Positions 1-12,533 are shown, counted from the stretch's first letter. The stretch is 64,000 nt of DNA from Botryotinia globosa (GCA_014898425.1 RCSZ01000011.1:494501-558500), one strand, 5' to 3'. Program-made: numbers and translations. Notes: generated from the sequence alone by a model not told the origin.

Positions 1-2090
1 GATCTACTTGAGTTTACAAGTGCAGCTTTCCTGATGGAGCTCCCACTAGCTAAAGCAGGTTCACTAATACCTGTATCTACTGAACAAGTCTGTAGCCAGT
101 CAACCGTTTCTTTTTCGATGTCGAGCCGGGCGGTCCAAGATCTTAACAGTCCAGAATGCGTGTAGGAAATTGCAATATCTCTTGCAAAAGTATCTAAGAA
201 CCCCGAGATAACTGGAGGGGATCCAGCTGGGTCTACTGGTAGAACGTAGGCTAAATCGTCATCATTTCCAAGGTCAAATTGACAAAATTCGCAAATGGAA
301 GCTTCTTGATGGTATCCATTGGCCTGAGCACTTCCCCTTCTTTGGGGTAATCTAACCTCCCATACAATACCCTTCATCTTGGAAGTAATCGTAGCGACAT
401 GAGCAATAGGACCCTCCTTATTAATCTCAGGTAGCATGAGAATACACAAAGGTTTTCCCGTGATCGAAAACTTACAATCTGCTAGTTTAACTGCTGCGGA
501 ATACCTAGTATCCCATAGGGTAATGTGATCGTGGTGTAAATAGATCACGAAGTTTCCCTTTCTCATGACGCATATCCTATGGACGTGTTCAGATTGCGTG
601 ATGATACTTTGGCGGAATACTGAAGTTCCACCTGCATGTTCCATATGCTTCCAAACTATACTTTCGTTGCCATCTGTTCGCGAAACTACTGCTCGTCCAC
701 TGACATTACGCACAATTTTCTTGATGGCAGCTGAGTGACCTGTCCATAGAGCTTTCGATTTAAATCGGTGTGACCTCGGTGAAGGGTCAAATAAGTTGGC
801 TACGTCGGCTTCGAAAAACTCAATTTTCCCATCAAGATGGTGGACTAGAACATTAAGATTGCCACCGGAATGGTTGCAGAAATTATAAAGCTGAACATAG
901 CTTGCGTCATCGCCCAGTTCCGCTGGCAAACCCAATTCCAGACCATCAACATGTGCAATGTTAAAAATGTTCGTCGGCTGTTTCGTTTTAGACCCAATAT
1001 TCTCCAGTCCCCATACAGAAAGATGTCCATGTTCATCTAGTACAACGCAAATTTCCGGATTTCGATTTGCAACTTCAATCAAATGCGCCAGGGCGTGGTC
1101 CTCCTTCGAGTCGGTCGCTGCTCTCTCTTGAACTGCGTGTTCCGTGGCAACCGTAAAATCTCTTCCATCAATGATAAATGCGAATCGTAATTTCGACACC
1201 CTGTCCCCGTCTAATCCTCTTGGTTGTATAGATTCATGTAAATCAATCTGACCCCAAAGTTGAAGACTCTGTAGAGAATGCACATCTGTAGGCGTCCAAA
1301 TTCTTAGCAAATTGTCCGCGCACACTGTATATAGCACGTTGTCAATTGTTTGGTCGATGTGGAACGGTCTTCTCCAGTGCATATTCGTGACTGTTCGCGG
1401 ATGTGGCAAGTAGGTAAAATCGAATCTTGAGTCGTCGTTCCCAAATGATAATCTCCTCCATATCTTCACAAATCTGTCGTATTTTCCACTAGAGGCAATG
1501 AATGCCGAATCGTACGAGAAGTTTGCGACCTTTACCGGATTCGCAAGTTGTTGTTTCCAAACCACTACTGGCGCATCGATTGTCGAATACAAAGTAAGCC
1601 ACGAGCTCCCGACCAACAACTCTTCTGATATTCCCCATGATAATGTGTTTGCTGTGTCAACCCCGCTCTCATCAATCGAAATGCTATGTTGTAAAGACCA
1701 CTAAATAGATTCAGCGCCGTATCTTAAGAGGCCAGTTCTGATTGTGTAATAGTCACCTTTAGCACCCCTTCATCCTGACCATATGGTTTGTAAATCCGGA
1801 CATTAGATCCCGCACACGTTGCTATCTTCCCACTACTTTCGTCCAGCGCAATAGCTTCGAGTTGAGTGTCATCGTCATCGTATATCGTTTGTAGGATCGC
1901 GTCTGCGCCGGTAAGTATGACAAACGCATTTCCCGTGATGTAGGTCTGCGCATCACTTTAGCAAGAAATAAAATTATGTAAGATGCCCGGAACATCATTG
2001 CAAACTCACTATCAGCCTCCTGTCGTTCCAATAACCAGTACAGACAGCTTGAAGCTTGGCCTGTGCCTTTCCAGGAAGCACTGCTCTCAT
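1..2090 (-). CDS. RAV1: RAVE complex subunit Rav1 (rabconnectin-3 alpha type), 5' part only
   Basis: Rav1 is the WD40 subunit of the RAVE complex, which promotes reassembly of the V1 and V0 sectors of the vacuolar H+-ATPase. Exons: 2010-2090, 1757-1945, 1-1700; introns 1946-2009 and 1701-1756, all phase 0. The start at 2090 opens MRAVLPGKAQAKLQAV, a typical fungal Rav1 N-terminus. Seen further on are IYKPYGQDEGVLKWSLQ at the second junction, then WD-like segments such as SSGKYDRFVKIWRR, YTVCADNLLRIWTP and ICVVLDEHGHLSVWG. The frame is open to base 1, so about 656 residues are present and the rest, including the Rav1 C-terminal domain, lies outside the window. The identity rests on recognised family sequence, not on a search. 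No frameshift was seen. Confidence 0.88.
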
Positions 2091-2632
2091 ACCTATTTAT
2101 CAGAGCGCATTCCGGAGCATATTTCCAGTAAAGTGCCACGAATAATCCTCTCAATATGAATAATTTTCAATGGTAAAGAGTAAAAGGAGTCGGAAAGCAA
2201 TTAAGTTTGTTGGTGAAGAGGATTCCCAATTATTGTAGCTGGAACTGATGTCTCGGTCAATAGATAGTGCGGTTCCGTACAAGAAATCAGCAGGATGACG
2301 ATGATCACCCTGGTTCTGACACACTAATAATAACGTTACGCGACTGGGGAAAAAGGAGGTCGAACATCGTACGGTAATACTCATCACCTCACAAAATCTA
2401 AGATTGTCTTATCATCATATTCTTTCTAAATAGTTTTGAAATCCGCAAGTATACAGACCGTAAAGCATAAGTTTATAAATAACCAGTAAATAATTTGATT
2501 TATATTATCACTTAATAGTTATGTAAAAAGGTCCGACTGACAAAATCACAGAGATCCCTCGAGGTTGAGATTGGATCCGAGTACCTAACAATTACCCTTA
2601 AACAATGCTGTTGGGCTCTGGATGGCAAGTAA
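2091..2632. other. intergenic, RAV1 upstream region
   Basis: I see no supported gene here. A minus-strand ORF at 2151-2387 has no recognisable composition and no intron logic. This stretch holds the RAV1 promoter and the 3' flank of the small ORF at 2633-3090. Confidence 0.5.
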
Positions 2633-3090
2633 TTATGGCTTTGTGCATATATAATCTAAGAACAATAGCTTTGGTGAAAGAAACCCCTCTTCATACTTAC
2701 AACAATGATCTTTTCGTGGTGACCAATGCATACCTAGTACTGGTGTACAAGTCCTGAGGAGGTTCCTCGCTTGAGTATCATCCGATGAAGGGGCAAATCT
2801 TCGAGTTTCTTTAAAAATCTAAAATGAATCTCTTTTCAGTCAGCCAGTGTCTTGAACACTAGGATATACTCGCCTGGTGTACCGAATAGGTTCGTTGACT
2901 TTACCACTATTCGAAAATTTACAGGAATGCGATCGCACATGTAGTTTTAGAGCCCCAACTGGCGCCGTTTTGGCAACGTATCTTCAGGTACTAGAGGGGA
3001 TAGAATAACAATACAATGAAATAATATTTACATACTATCGCCTACAACACTCTCCAAAGACGAGAAATCGCGTTGGGCGTGTAAATGCAT
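2633..3090 (-). pseudogene. small four-exon ORF of unknown family, one in-frame stop
   Basis: I do not recognise this protein. A consistent spliced model exists: exons 3036-3090, 2860-2990, 2701-2818 and 2633-2655, with introns of 45, 41 and 45 bp, all GT-AG and phase-matched. The text includes CDRIPVNFRIVVKSTNLFG, then GTPGEYILIFKETRRFAP and LLRTCTPVLGMHWSPRKDHC. These look protein-like rather than random. One TAA at 2947-2949 interrupts the frame before an internal Met at 2938-2940. Either the gene starts at that Met, or the copy is broken; a C-to-T change of CAA to TAA would explain the stop and fits RIP. About 110 residues if read through, about 60 from the internal Met. Splice sites are inferred by eye. 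A chance arrangement is still possible. Confidence 0.33.
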
Positions 3091-3351
3091 ACCACAACCA
3101 TACGAAAGTTTGCACCATTACCAGCAGGTCTATCCAAATTTGATGATATTTGTAATCTTACTACATCACGTCATAAATTTCCCTATTTTCACTTTGGCAT
3201 TGGGAAGAATGTTTTCTTTAATACTTTATTATTGATATTTAATCTATTCCAATTGTCCCATTCCGTTCCAACCATTCATAAGGGGGTATCTATACTTCAT
3301 TAACCAAAAACGCCGTCTTAAAAAATTCCACCTTTTGTCATTCCAGCATAA

Positions 3352-6300
3352 TCATTCCCTGATGCTCCTGAACTCGCTGAACCTACTCTTGATTGGAGCA
3401 GTTCTCGGGGTTTGCAATGCCCCTCTGGCACTTGTAGATTGATAACGTACAGATGCAGCAACTCTTCTTCGAGAGGGTGTAGCCATGTATCCAGGGGTTA
3501 TTGGATTCAAGACAGCCGGTCTCTTCTCAATAGCCGGTCGCTTTTCGTAAAGTCTTCGCGAGATTTCATCCATCTCAACTTCATCTCCAAAATCTGACCA
3601 ATTCTCTGCTGTCTCAGTTCCAGGAGGTGTGCCATCCTCCACGATTGGTCGCTGATTCGCGGTTCGCTTTTGCCAGTGATGAAGCATCTTTCTCTGTCCC
3701 CTCCTTGTGCTCCTATCGTGAACTTCCTTTGCAGTATTCGCCCTGGCTTTTGCTTGTATCGCCTTCAACCTCCATTTTCGAAGCGCCTCGGATTGGTTGT
3801 GCTCCTGGTGGTCAAGTGTTGCCTCGATGTTCAACACTTGTAATGACTCGGTGCGATTCTTCCATCTATTAAAGAACTTCCTCATGACCACCTCTTTCCA
3901 AAGGGGTTCATATTCGGCTACTTCATCCGTTCGAGCTCTCCATTGGTCAAATTTGTCCATACCTATGATGTATGTTTTACCTTGGGCGAACTGACCGGCC
4001 TGCTCATTCAATGCCATTTTCTCTTGTGCCTTGGCGCGCCAACATGAAAACCATCTTCTTGCAATAGCGTATTTTCTGTTTCTTCGAACTTTAATATATG
4101 CTTGTTTACGCTTCTCTCGTTTCACCTTAAATGTTGCGTCTCGCCATGCATACAAAGCCGTCCTCATTAGGAAGAATTTTCTGCATCCGCGAGCGGTTTT
4201 ATTATCTATGGCGATTTTCTTGACTTTCTCGTGCATGGAATCGAAACATTCACCTAGAATTCGTGGAGCTTGAAGTTCCGTCGCTTGGGCTTCAAAATCT
4301 GCCTTTTCATCCATTCTTGCATACCAGCATTTGAGGACAGACGTTGCTAGGTTTGTGTTGTCGTATCGTCGAGCCGTCTCTTCGCGTTCCCAGCGTCTGC
4401 TTCGTGTATCTTGAGCCCTATCGAACCAAACTTCCAAGCATGCAAATTTGATATCTTCCTCCCTCTGTGCCTTGGCACCTTTTAACTTTGTCTGCAATTC
4501 CCAGATCTTGAAGGCTTTGGCTACAGCACGGCCTTCTGAGATGGCCTGTGATATCTTCGCCCTAGTCTGATGTCGCCATTTGGTAAATGCTTCACGGAGG
4601 ATCTTGGCACGATCCATCTCTGTAGCTTGTTTCTCTTTCTCGGCACGTTTTTTCCAACTATGCAAAGCGCCTTTGAGTACACCTGCATTGTGGCCACCCT
4701 GTACCTTTCTCCTAGCAGGGGCTGTCTGAGCTTCACGGTGCCATTTCTGCATAGAATCGGCTTTTTTCTTAGTTTCGGCTATAATCTCGGCTTCCTGGTT
4801 GAGTGCAACTTGTTTTACCGTCTTTTGTTTCCAAGTTTTCATGGTTTTCTCAACCGCCTTCAGTAAATTCTCGTCATCTGCTAGCTGAGTGGCTTCGGCC
4901 ACAGCTTGTGCCTTTTCTACCCATGTCGACAAAGCCCGTTGCTTATTCCTTTGCTCGACTTCTTTGGAAAAATCTGTGACCTTTTTCTTCTCGGCCATCT
5001 TTGAAAAGACTCGTTCAAGCATATTGCACTTGTCAACTTCAGCAGCTTCCAGTTCATCCACTTCGATTTTTTCCTTCTTTGCTTTCCATTTGCCGAGGAA
5101 TTTTTTCAGTTGGACTTGTCGAGCTTTTTCCTCGCCCAGCTGGATTTTCTCCTCATTCTCCTTCGTGTGAGACTTCCAGGCCTTGAAAGTGCGTGACCTC
5201 ATCATCTGTCTTTCTGCCGCTTTTGTGGCTTCGACTTTGTCTCGAGCTATCGCCAACCAATGGGTGAAAGCCTTCTCCTTGAGAAAATCATTTCTGCACG
5301 ACACGGCTCTTAATCCGATCCTTGCAAATTTCTTTCCCTTCGCCCGGAATTTCTGCTCAAATTCTAATTCGGCTCTCTCAGCTTCCAGTTCAGCCAGACG
5401 CGCTTTTTCGGCATCTTTCTGCGCCTTATGAAGCTTTGCTTGTTGAGCTTCATGTATTCTTTGTTCATGGAGTCTCTGCTCAGCCTCCAATTGAGCCTGA
5501 TAAGCAAGTTCCTGCTTCTCTTGTTCATCGAGGCGTTGTTGTTGTTGCGCCTGGGCTTCTAGGAGTAGCTTTTGTGCCTTTTTGGCCCGGATTTTTTCCA
5601 GCCAGCCAGACAGTGCTTGCTCCTTCAGAGCGTTGTTATTCTTTTTCATTGCGACAGCTTTCGGTTCAGCGTTTTCGGCTTCGAATTGAGCTTGATGGGC
5701 AAGTTGTTGCTTCTCTTGCTCTTCTTGAAGGCGTTGTTCTTCCCGAAGGCATTGCTCTTCTTGAAGACGTTGCTCTTCCTGTCGAAGTTGTTGTTGTTGC
5801 TGCGCCTGAGCTTCTAGAAGCAGGTTTTGTGCCTTTTTGGCCCGGACTTTTTCCAGCCAGCCAGACAGTGCTTGTTCCTTCATAGCGTTGTTATTCTTTT
5901 TCGTTGCGACAGCTTTCGCTTCAGCCTTTTCGACTTCCAACTGAGCTTGATGGGCAAGTTGTTGCTTTTCTTGCTCTTCTTGAAGGCGTTGTTCTTCCCG
6001 AAGGTGTTGTTCTTCCTGAAAGCGTTGTTCTTCCCGAAGGTATTGCTCTTCTTGAAGACGTTGCTCTTCCTGTCGACGCTGTTGTTGTTGCGCCTGGGCT
6101 TCCAGCAGCAATCGTTGGATTTTTTTAGCGCGAGCTCTTTCGAGCCAGCCAGACAAGGCCTGTTCTTTCAAGGCGCCAGTGTCATGCTTCATAGCTACAG
6201 CATTCAGCTTCGCTTTTCGTTCTAGACGTTCCCTTGCTTGATCTCGCCATGAAAGTAGCTTTCTGATCACCAAATCATCAAGGTAATGTTCCTTGATAAT

Positions 6301-7498
6301 TTTCGCTTTTTTATTTTGTTTGATTACGTGACGAACCCAAGGGTTATTTAAATCAAATACTTCGCTCGCATCATAGAACTCCTCGTCGTCCTCTTCCTCT
6401 TCCTCTTCCAATTCCTCAAACGAGTCATGAAATTGCTCTTCGCCATCTTCGTCGTCAAATTCGAGCTGTCCAGCCTTTCGCTCCTCGACTTCTTGTTCTT
6501 CGGCTTTTTGCGCTTCGTCTTCTTCAGCTTCCGAAGGGGTGGTCAACTCGTCACTGACGTCTTGATATTCGTATGTGGTGTTGTTTATGGGAATGCGACC
6601 AGATGGACGACCCCTTGGAGCACCTCTCTCTGGGTGTCGATTGATTGAGCGAATGCTGCCATGTGCAGAAATCGATCTGCTCTGACTGCGAGGCGACCCG
6701 TCCTCACTGGCTTCGAGCCAATTTCTAACGTTGTTTAATCCACGTTCTTCGCGCCCTTTTTGGGTGGTTCTAGGTGGTTGTGGTGTAGGTTCTGGGATAG
6801 GTTCCGGTGATGGTGCGCGAGTAGCTTCCGAAATGAAGCTCTTCAGTTCATTTAATTTTGCGGGTGTGGCAGGCCCGAGAGGTAGAGGAGAGACTGACTT
6901 ATTCCTTTTGTGTTTTGGCTCTTGTGGTGGAGCTTGTGCCTGAGCTGCAATCCCCAGATCCAGGACGCCTGTCTCTGAATTGCGTCGTGGTAATGGTGAT
7001 TCATTCTCATCGTTGTAGAGAGTATCGCTCTCTTTATTATCTGCGACATCTTGAGAAGTAGCTTTGTTACTTCGTAGATAGTCATGTGTATTGTAATCGA
7101 ATTCGAGAGTAATGCCTCTTTTGGCCAAGCATTCTTCGAACTTGTCGAAGAGTGTGCCGGTGGGTTCTCCAGTGACGCCGATTTTAAATATAAACCTGAA
7201 GTATCGACTGTCATGGTCGGGATGAATTCCAAGATCAGGTAGGAATTCATAGTATGCTTTGGCGAGTGCTAATGTGGGGAGTCTATCCTTTGGAGGTAGA
7301 GTGGGTAAGAGATGTTGTGCGCGAACGACGATATCATGTAAAATAACCAAATCTATGAAACATGTTAGCATTAATGATTGCGCATGTTCAATTGAATTGA
7401 AACACACCATCATCAGTATAATAGGGTTCATCAGTGGTGGTGGTCCAACTGTATGATTGACCGCCGTCATAGAGGGACGGAAGTGACAAAGGAGACAT
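3352..7498 (-). CDS. SFI1: Sfi1-like spindle pole body / centrin-binding protein
   Basis: Sfi1 forms the filament of the spindle pole body half-bridge and binds centrin (Cdc31) through many short helical repeats; it is needed for spindle pole body duplication. Exons 7408-7498 and 3352-7352, intron 7353-7407 with branch sequence GCTAAC; 1,363 residues. The uninterrupted minus-strand ORF would allow a start at 7635, but splicing gives a better N-terminus (MSPLSLPSLYDGGQSYSW) running into DDDLVILHDIVVRAQ and LPTLPPKDRLP. Then come an acidic stretch around residues 340-375, a Gln/Glu-rich coiled coil, and repeated Sfi1 motifs with conserved Trp, such as LSGWLEKIRAKK, LSTWVEKAQ, LHSWKKRAEK and YAWRDATFKVKR. 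The central part contains recent tandem duplications (separate entry). No close neighbour in the same pathway. Confidence 0.9.
5530..6200 (-). repeat. tandem coding repeats inside SFI1
   Basis: Three near-identical blocks encode a centrin-binding motif (KEQALSGWLE plus a K/R-rich helix) followed by a Gln/Glu coiled-coil linker with QEEQRLQEEQ-like units. Equivalent points at about 5571, 5826 and 6114 are spaced 255 bp (85 codons) and about 288 bp (96 codons). The longer spacing reflects an extra 11-codon linker unit. Confidence 0.85.
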
Positions 7499-8333
7499 GG
7501 GACCTTATCAAAAGGGCATATACGTGGGAAAGTAGGATTGTTATAATTTGTACATACAGTATCGCGTCTTGGCGATAAAACAGCAGTCAAAAGCGAAAAA
7601 AGGGAAAAGAAAGGTACAGCAAGGGTATACAGCAATTAAACTGGGAATGAGAATGAGAATTGGAATTGCAAAATTTCTCTGAAGCTTTTGATATCTGAAT
7701 TTGTGAATGTACGACGCGGGCTGAAGAGAGGGACATGATTTCGCGACTTTGGGTAATGGGAAGTATGAAATGGAATTGTCGGACGCGACGAGAATAAAGT
7801 TTACCGGTCGAATTTTGGTGCTGAAGCTTTCTGGCGCTAATCGAAGCTACTCGTAAGTGTCCCTGTATTTAAACGCTAAATCTAGCGAGCTTCGGAAACC
7901 GTTCTTTTGATTGGATCGATAACATGTCTTATCGCAATGACTAATCATCGGAATCATCGAACTCGAACACCGTCTTTTTTTTGGCATCTATGATTCTATT
8001 CCGTAGCATCACATGATTCATATCATATGCTAATCAATTATCATACCTATCTACCTAGTATGTATCTGAACTCTGTCAATACAAATTATAGTTTTTAGTC
8101 TTCACTACAACATCACTCATCTCATATCAATCACCAACCAATTGATCCGCCATATCAGGTGTACCAGGGCTTTCCCAAATACCAGTAAAATTTCACGTGT
8201 TTGTTATTGTTAGCCTTCACTAATAGGTTCCTAGGTACTGGTCGGTACCTCACTACTTTCTTGCATCACTCACCAGCCACTCAACCACTATCATCGTCAC
8301 CAAATACAGAATAATTCTATATCCTCACAAATC
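7499..8333. other. divergent promoter region SFI1 / NDUFAF8-like
   Basis: No gene is supported in these 835 bases. SFI1 and the small plus-strand gene diverge from here, so it must hold both promoters. I did not find a site that I would name. Confidence 0.5.
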
Positions 8334-8766
8334 ATGCCTCCACGAACAACTCAAATAAGACCAATTGAGAAATTTGCACAAGCTGTTGCTAAATGTTCTA
8401 CAGAGGTACGTTTTGATTTGATTCTTCTATCTACTTTGATCCCGCTTCACATGATTTGCCCTCCAACATGCATCCCACTTCAAACCCTCCCTACCTACCC
8501 CTCCATACAAACATACATTATTCGCCTCCACAACCTCCCCATTACTGCTCTCATATCACCGCCTCTTCAAAAACTAACAGCCCCAATCATAGGCCTCCCT
8601 ATACGGCAAATGCATAATAGCCGATTACAATTCCGTCCACAAAGACAAATGTCTTACTGAATTCATGAAATTGAAAGATTGCTATCTGGTAAGTGTTTTC
8701 AACTCATACCTTCACGAGTACTGCTCATGACTTATAATTATTTAGATTGCAGCGAAGAAAAAGTAG
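8334..8766 (+). CDS. twin CX9C protein, NDUFAF8-like complex I assembly factor
   Basis: This is a 62-residue protein from three exons: 8334-8405, 8593-8688 and 8746-8766. Introns of 187 and 57 bp are phase 0; the first has a perfect ACTAAC branch site. The cysteines are at 21, 31, 44 and 54, giving two CX9C motifs (C-x9-C, 12 residues, C-x9-C). That marks a coiled-coil-helix-coiled-coil-helix protein imported into the mitochondrial intermembrane space and oxidised by the Mia40 pathway. The segments around the cysteines (TEASLYGKCI; KDKCLTEFMKLKDC; AAKKK at the C-terminus) resemble human NDUFAF8/C17orf89, which stabilises the NDUFAF5 assembly factor. The motif is directly visible. The NDUFAF8 assignment is inference from resemblance; another small CX9C family is the alternative. 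The second and third exons are too short for an ORF scan. Confidence 0.82.
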
Positions 8767-9158
8767 AGGAGATTTGTTTGTTTATTTCTAAAAGAGTAAA
8801 TTTAATTCATTCAAGAGCCGTATACTATCTGACGTCTTGTTCAACTAAAATGTGAAGTTTTATCTCGTAGTTTTGTATGTATTCAAAGCAAAGTTTGGCA
8901 TGTACACAGCAGATTATCACATTGCTGTCACCTTTCAGTGTCTCAAGCAACTGAGATTATTCTAAAAACATTCTCAAGTTCTCAGTAATTTTCACGTTTT
9001 CATAAACACATTCTTTCGCCTAATTTCGCGATTTTATAAAATGAACAGATCCTATGCAATGACTCTCGCGCTTTCATGAAAGAGTGTATCTGTAAGTCAG
9101 AAAGATAGATATCTAGGATGTCTGTTTATACCCGAATTTTTTTCTATGAAACATCAAA
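8767..9158. other. convergent intergenic region
   Basis: The NDUFAF8-like gene and the isoleucyl-tRNA synthetase gene converge here (392 bases). Only 3' flanking sequence is expected and I see nothing else. Confidence 0.5.
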
Positions 9159-12100
9159 TTATAACTTCAACAGTCTGAGCGAAAATGTAGCTTTTTGGAT
9201 CTCCTGATCCTCTTCCAGAATGACGCTCTCTTCTGCTGCACTTCCTTCTGCTTCATTCAAAGGTCTTCGCAATGCTTTCTCAATGGCCTGTGCTTGACTA
9301 GCAAAAGCTTCACGTAGACCAATGCTCGAAGGATCTTCTAACACCTTGTACTCCATCTTAATATCATCAGTTGGTTGAAGACCAGCCTTCTTACGTAATC
9401 TTTGCACACGATTGATGATCTCGCGGCCCAATGCTTCATCTGCAAGATCTGCATGGAGTTCAACATCCAAGATAGTAAGAACATCCTCATCTGTATTGGT
9501 CTCGAGGTTTTTGGAAGATTCATCATCCTTAAGACCTCGCTTGACAACCAAGTCACCCTCTTCGAGCTTGATACCATCGACAACAATTGATTTCTCCAAC
9601 ACGTAGTTGTGCACTTGCTCACTAGTCAATCCTGGCAAAGCCTTCTTGACCTTTTGAACTTCTTTCTTCAACTTCTTTCCAAGGACTGGCCAATCAGCAT
9701 TAACACTGTATTGGACGTTGTACTTCGCTTCGTCCGAGGTGAGGATAAGTTCTCTGATATTGAGCTCCTCAGTAATGTAGCCTTCTAAAGAACGGACATC
9801 TTCAAGATAAACTGGGTCGTGATGGATGACAATCAAAGTTTTCAAAGGGGTCTTAAGACCAATTGTGCGGCGTTCTCTGGAAACTCTGCCCAACTCAATA
9901 ACACGTTGCATACGACCTACACGGCGCTCAACCTCGACATCAAAGAGTTCCTCTCTCACATCTGGGAAAGCCAAGAAGTGTACACTTCGTGGATCCTCAG
10001 CTTGCAACTGTTTGGGAATGTGAGGTAACAGACGTTGATAAATATTGTCTGTGAGGAATGGTGTGAATGGAGCAAGTCCTCTTGTTAGGGTAAAAAGGAC
10101 TTCAAAGAGGGTGTTAAGTGCGTGCTTAGTGTCGTTAAGGCCAGATTCACCCTTTAGACGTCTACGATTGAAACGAATGTACCAATTTGTGGTATTATCA
10201 ATGAGATCCAGTAATCTGGGAACGACAGTGTAGAGACGGTAACCTGGATTTATTAGTTATCACCGACAGAATAAACCATAGAAGATCGACTCACCTGCCA
10301 TCTCCTGATTCACAAACTTCAGAAGGCTCTGACAACTAGCAAGAATCCATCGATCCATAACATTGGTGTTAGCAGCTTCGGCAGTAGGATCGAATACATA
10401 GTCAACGTTCTCCATCTTCTTAAGCAATGCTACCTGTCCTTCGAAAAACTTGTAACTGTTCCACAAAGGCAAAAGAACCTTGCTCACAACTTCCTTGACT
10501 CCAGCTTCCTTGAAACGCAATGGCTCAGCTCTTACGACTGGAGAATTGATGAGATACAAACGCAAAGCATCAGAACCATATTTGTCCATGACAATGCCAG
10601 GATCAGGATAATTCTTCAAGCGCTTTGACATCTTCTTGCCGTCTTCTGCAAGCACGATTCCATTGACAACACAGTTCTTAAAAGGTGAAACGCCGAACAA
10701 ATGTGTACCCAAGACAAGAAGGGTGTAGAACCATCCTCTAGTTTGATCAAGACCTTCCGCAATGAAATCACCAGGGAAAGATTGCTCAAATTTATCCTTG
10801 TTCTCGAATGGATAATGTTGACTGGCATATGGCATACTGCCAGACTCAAACCAACAATCAAATACCTCCTCAATACGTTTGAGTTGGCCTTTACCCATCT
10901 TACTTGGAATAGTGATGTGATCAATTTTATCCCTGTGGAGGTCGGTAATTTCGCCCTCATAACCACTGAGCTCCTTCAACTCGGCGATACTGCTGATGCA
11001 TACCTTCTCTTCGTAGTCGTCACTGACCCAGATTGGGATTGGAGTTCCCCAATATCTGTTTCTCGAAACATTCCAGTCACGGGCATTTTCAATCCAACTA
11101 GCGAAACGTTTTTCCTTGACAAAGGATGGAGTCCAGTGCGAGCCTTCAATATTCTTCAACATATCAGGAACAATTTCGGGAATTCTGATGAACCAAGAAG
11201 GAACAACTCGGTAGATCAATGGGGTGTCTGATCGCGGACACATAGGATAACTATGCTTAATAGAGGATTCGACAACTAGACGCCCAGTTCCCTTCAGATA
11301 TTTGATGATGGCTTTGTCGGCTGCTTTAACATGAAGACCAGCAAAATCCCGGACTTGCTCAGTGAAGTGACCAGTCTCATTGATTGGACATGGGGCTGGT
11401 CGCTGCTCATTGATGATGCCGGATTCCATTGCGACGTTGTAATCTTCCTCTCCGAAAGCTGGTGCTTGATGAACAATACCAACACCACTGTCGTCGGTGA
11501 CGTATGCAGCATTCAAGACCCTGAAGCCATGCTCCTTGAATTCCTCATAGAAATAGTCGAAAAGCGGCTCGTATTGCCAACCAAGCATATCTTTACCCTT
11601 GATCTTTTCCACGATCTTGAACTTGGCTTTCTTAGGGTCCTTGTATAGTGTACCGAGTAGTTTCTCCAACAAGATATAGTTCTTTCCCGAGGCTTCGTCG
11701 TGAATTTTGACGTACTCGAAATCTGGATGCGCGGCTAAACCGGTGTGCGACGGGAGGGTCCAAGGAGTGGTTGTCCATGCCAAAAGACATGTTGAGGGAT
11801 CCTTCAATAATGGGAAAGATACGACAACTGCAGGATCGGTGACATCTTGGTAGTTTTGATTTGCTTCGAAATTACTCAAAGCTGTGGTGAGAACGGTCGA
11901 GTATGGCATAACTCGGTAGCCTTGGTAGACAGATCCCTTCTTGAAGATTTCGCTAAATACCCACCACTCTGATTCCATGAATTTGGGGTCCATTGTCTAA
12001 GAATGTCAGCTTGAAGATGCCAATCCGCTTCTATGAAGACCTACCTTGTAGTCGTTATCAAAATCGATCCAACGGCCCAATCGGTCGATTGTCGTGCGCC

Positions 12101-12533
12101 ATTCTGACGAATATCGCATGACAATAGCTCTGCACTCTTCATTGTATTTTGCCAGTCCCATCTTCATGACAGCATCCTTTCCAGAAATACCAAACTTTTT
12201 GTCAATCTCGTGCTCAATCGGCAAGCCGTGGGTGTCCCATCCGAAACGTCTCTCGACATGGTAGCCCTTCATTGACCAATATCGAGGGATAATATCCTTG
12301 ATGGTAGATGCAAGTAAGTGACCATAATGAGGCAAGCCAGTCGCGAAAGGAGGTCCATCATAAAAGGTATATCGAGGCTTTCCCTCAGAAAGTCTATAAT
12401 CAAAATAAACAATGTCAGAACATATTGATCTTGTTTACATTCGTCGCAGGTTGACTTACTCGAGTTGTCGCTCGAAAGCATTGATCTCCTTCCACTTTCT
12501 GAGAATATCTTCTTCCTCTTTTGGGAAATCCAT
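9159..12533 (-). CDS. ILS1: isoleucyl-tRNA synthetase, cytoplasmic
   Basis: Class I aminoacyl-tRNA synthetase charging tRNA-Ile. Exons 12460-12533, 12045-12393, 10295-11996 and 9159-10243; introns of 66, 48 and 51 bp. The total is 1,069 residues, close to the yeast enzyme. The start [17 protein letters not shown] is typical of eukaryotic cytosolic forms, with no mitochondrial presequence. The HIGH-type motif is HYGH at residues 47-50 after [11 protein letters not shown]. The KMSKS-type motif is KMSKR at about 596-600, before LKNYPDPG. The editing region ([16 protein letters not shown]) and the [10 protein letters not shown] segment are present. The C-terminal exon holds the anticodon-binding and eukaryotic C-terminal parts ([17 protein letters not shown] onward). 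A TGAGTCA box lies 107 bp upstream of the start codon, in line with amino-acid starvation control. No disruption was seen. Confidence 0.95.

Noticed and set aside
3412..6943. Many plus-strand ORFs of 60-187 residues opposite SFI1
   Set aside because: They lie antisense to one continuous 4 kb coding frame with recognised Sfi1 motifs. Their Leu/Phe/Val-rich text mirrors the Gln/Glu coiled coil.
7499..7635. SFI1 start at 7635 (MLYTLAVPFF)
   Set aside because: The read-through crosses an intron with proper donor, branch site and acceptor. The spliced start at 7498 restores the expected N-terminus.
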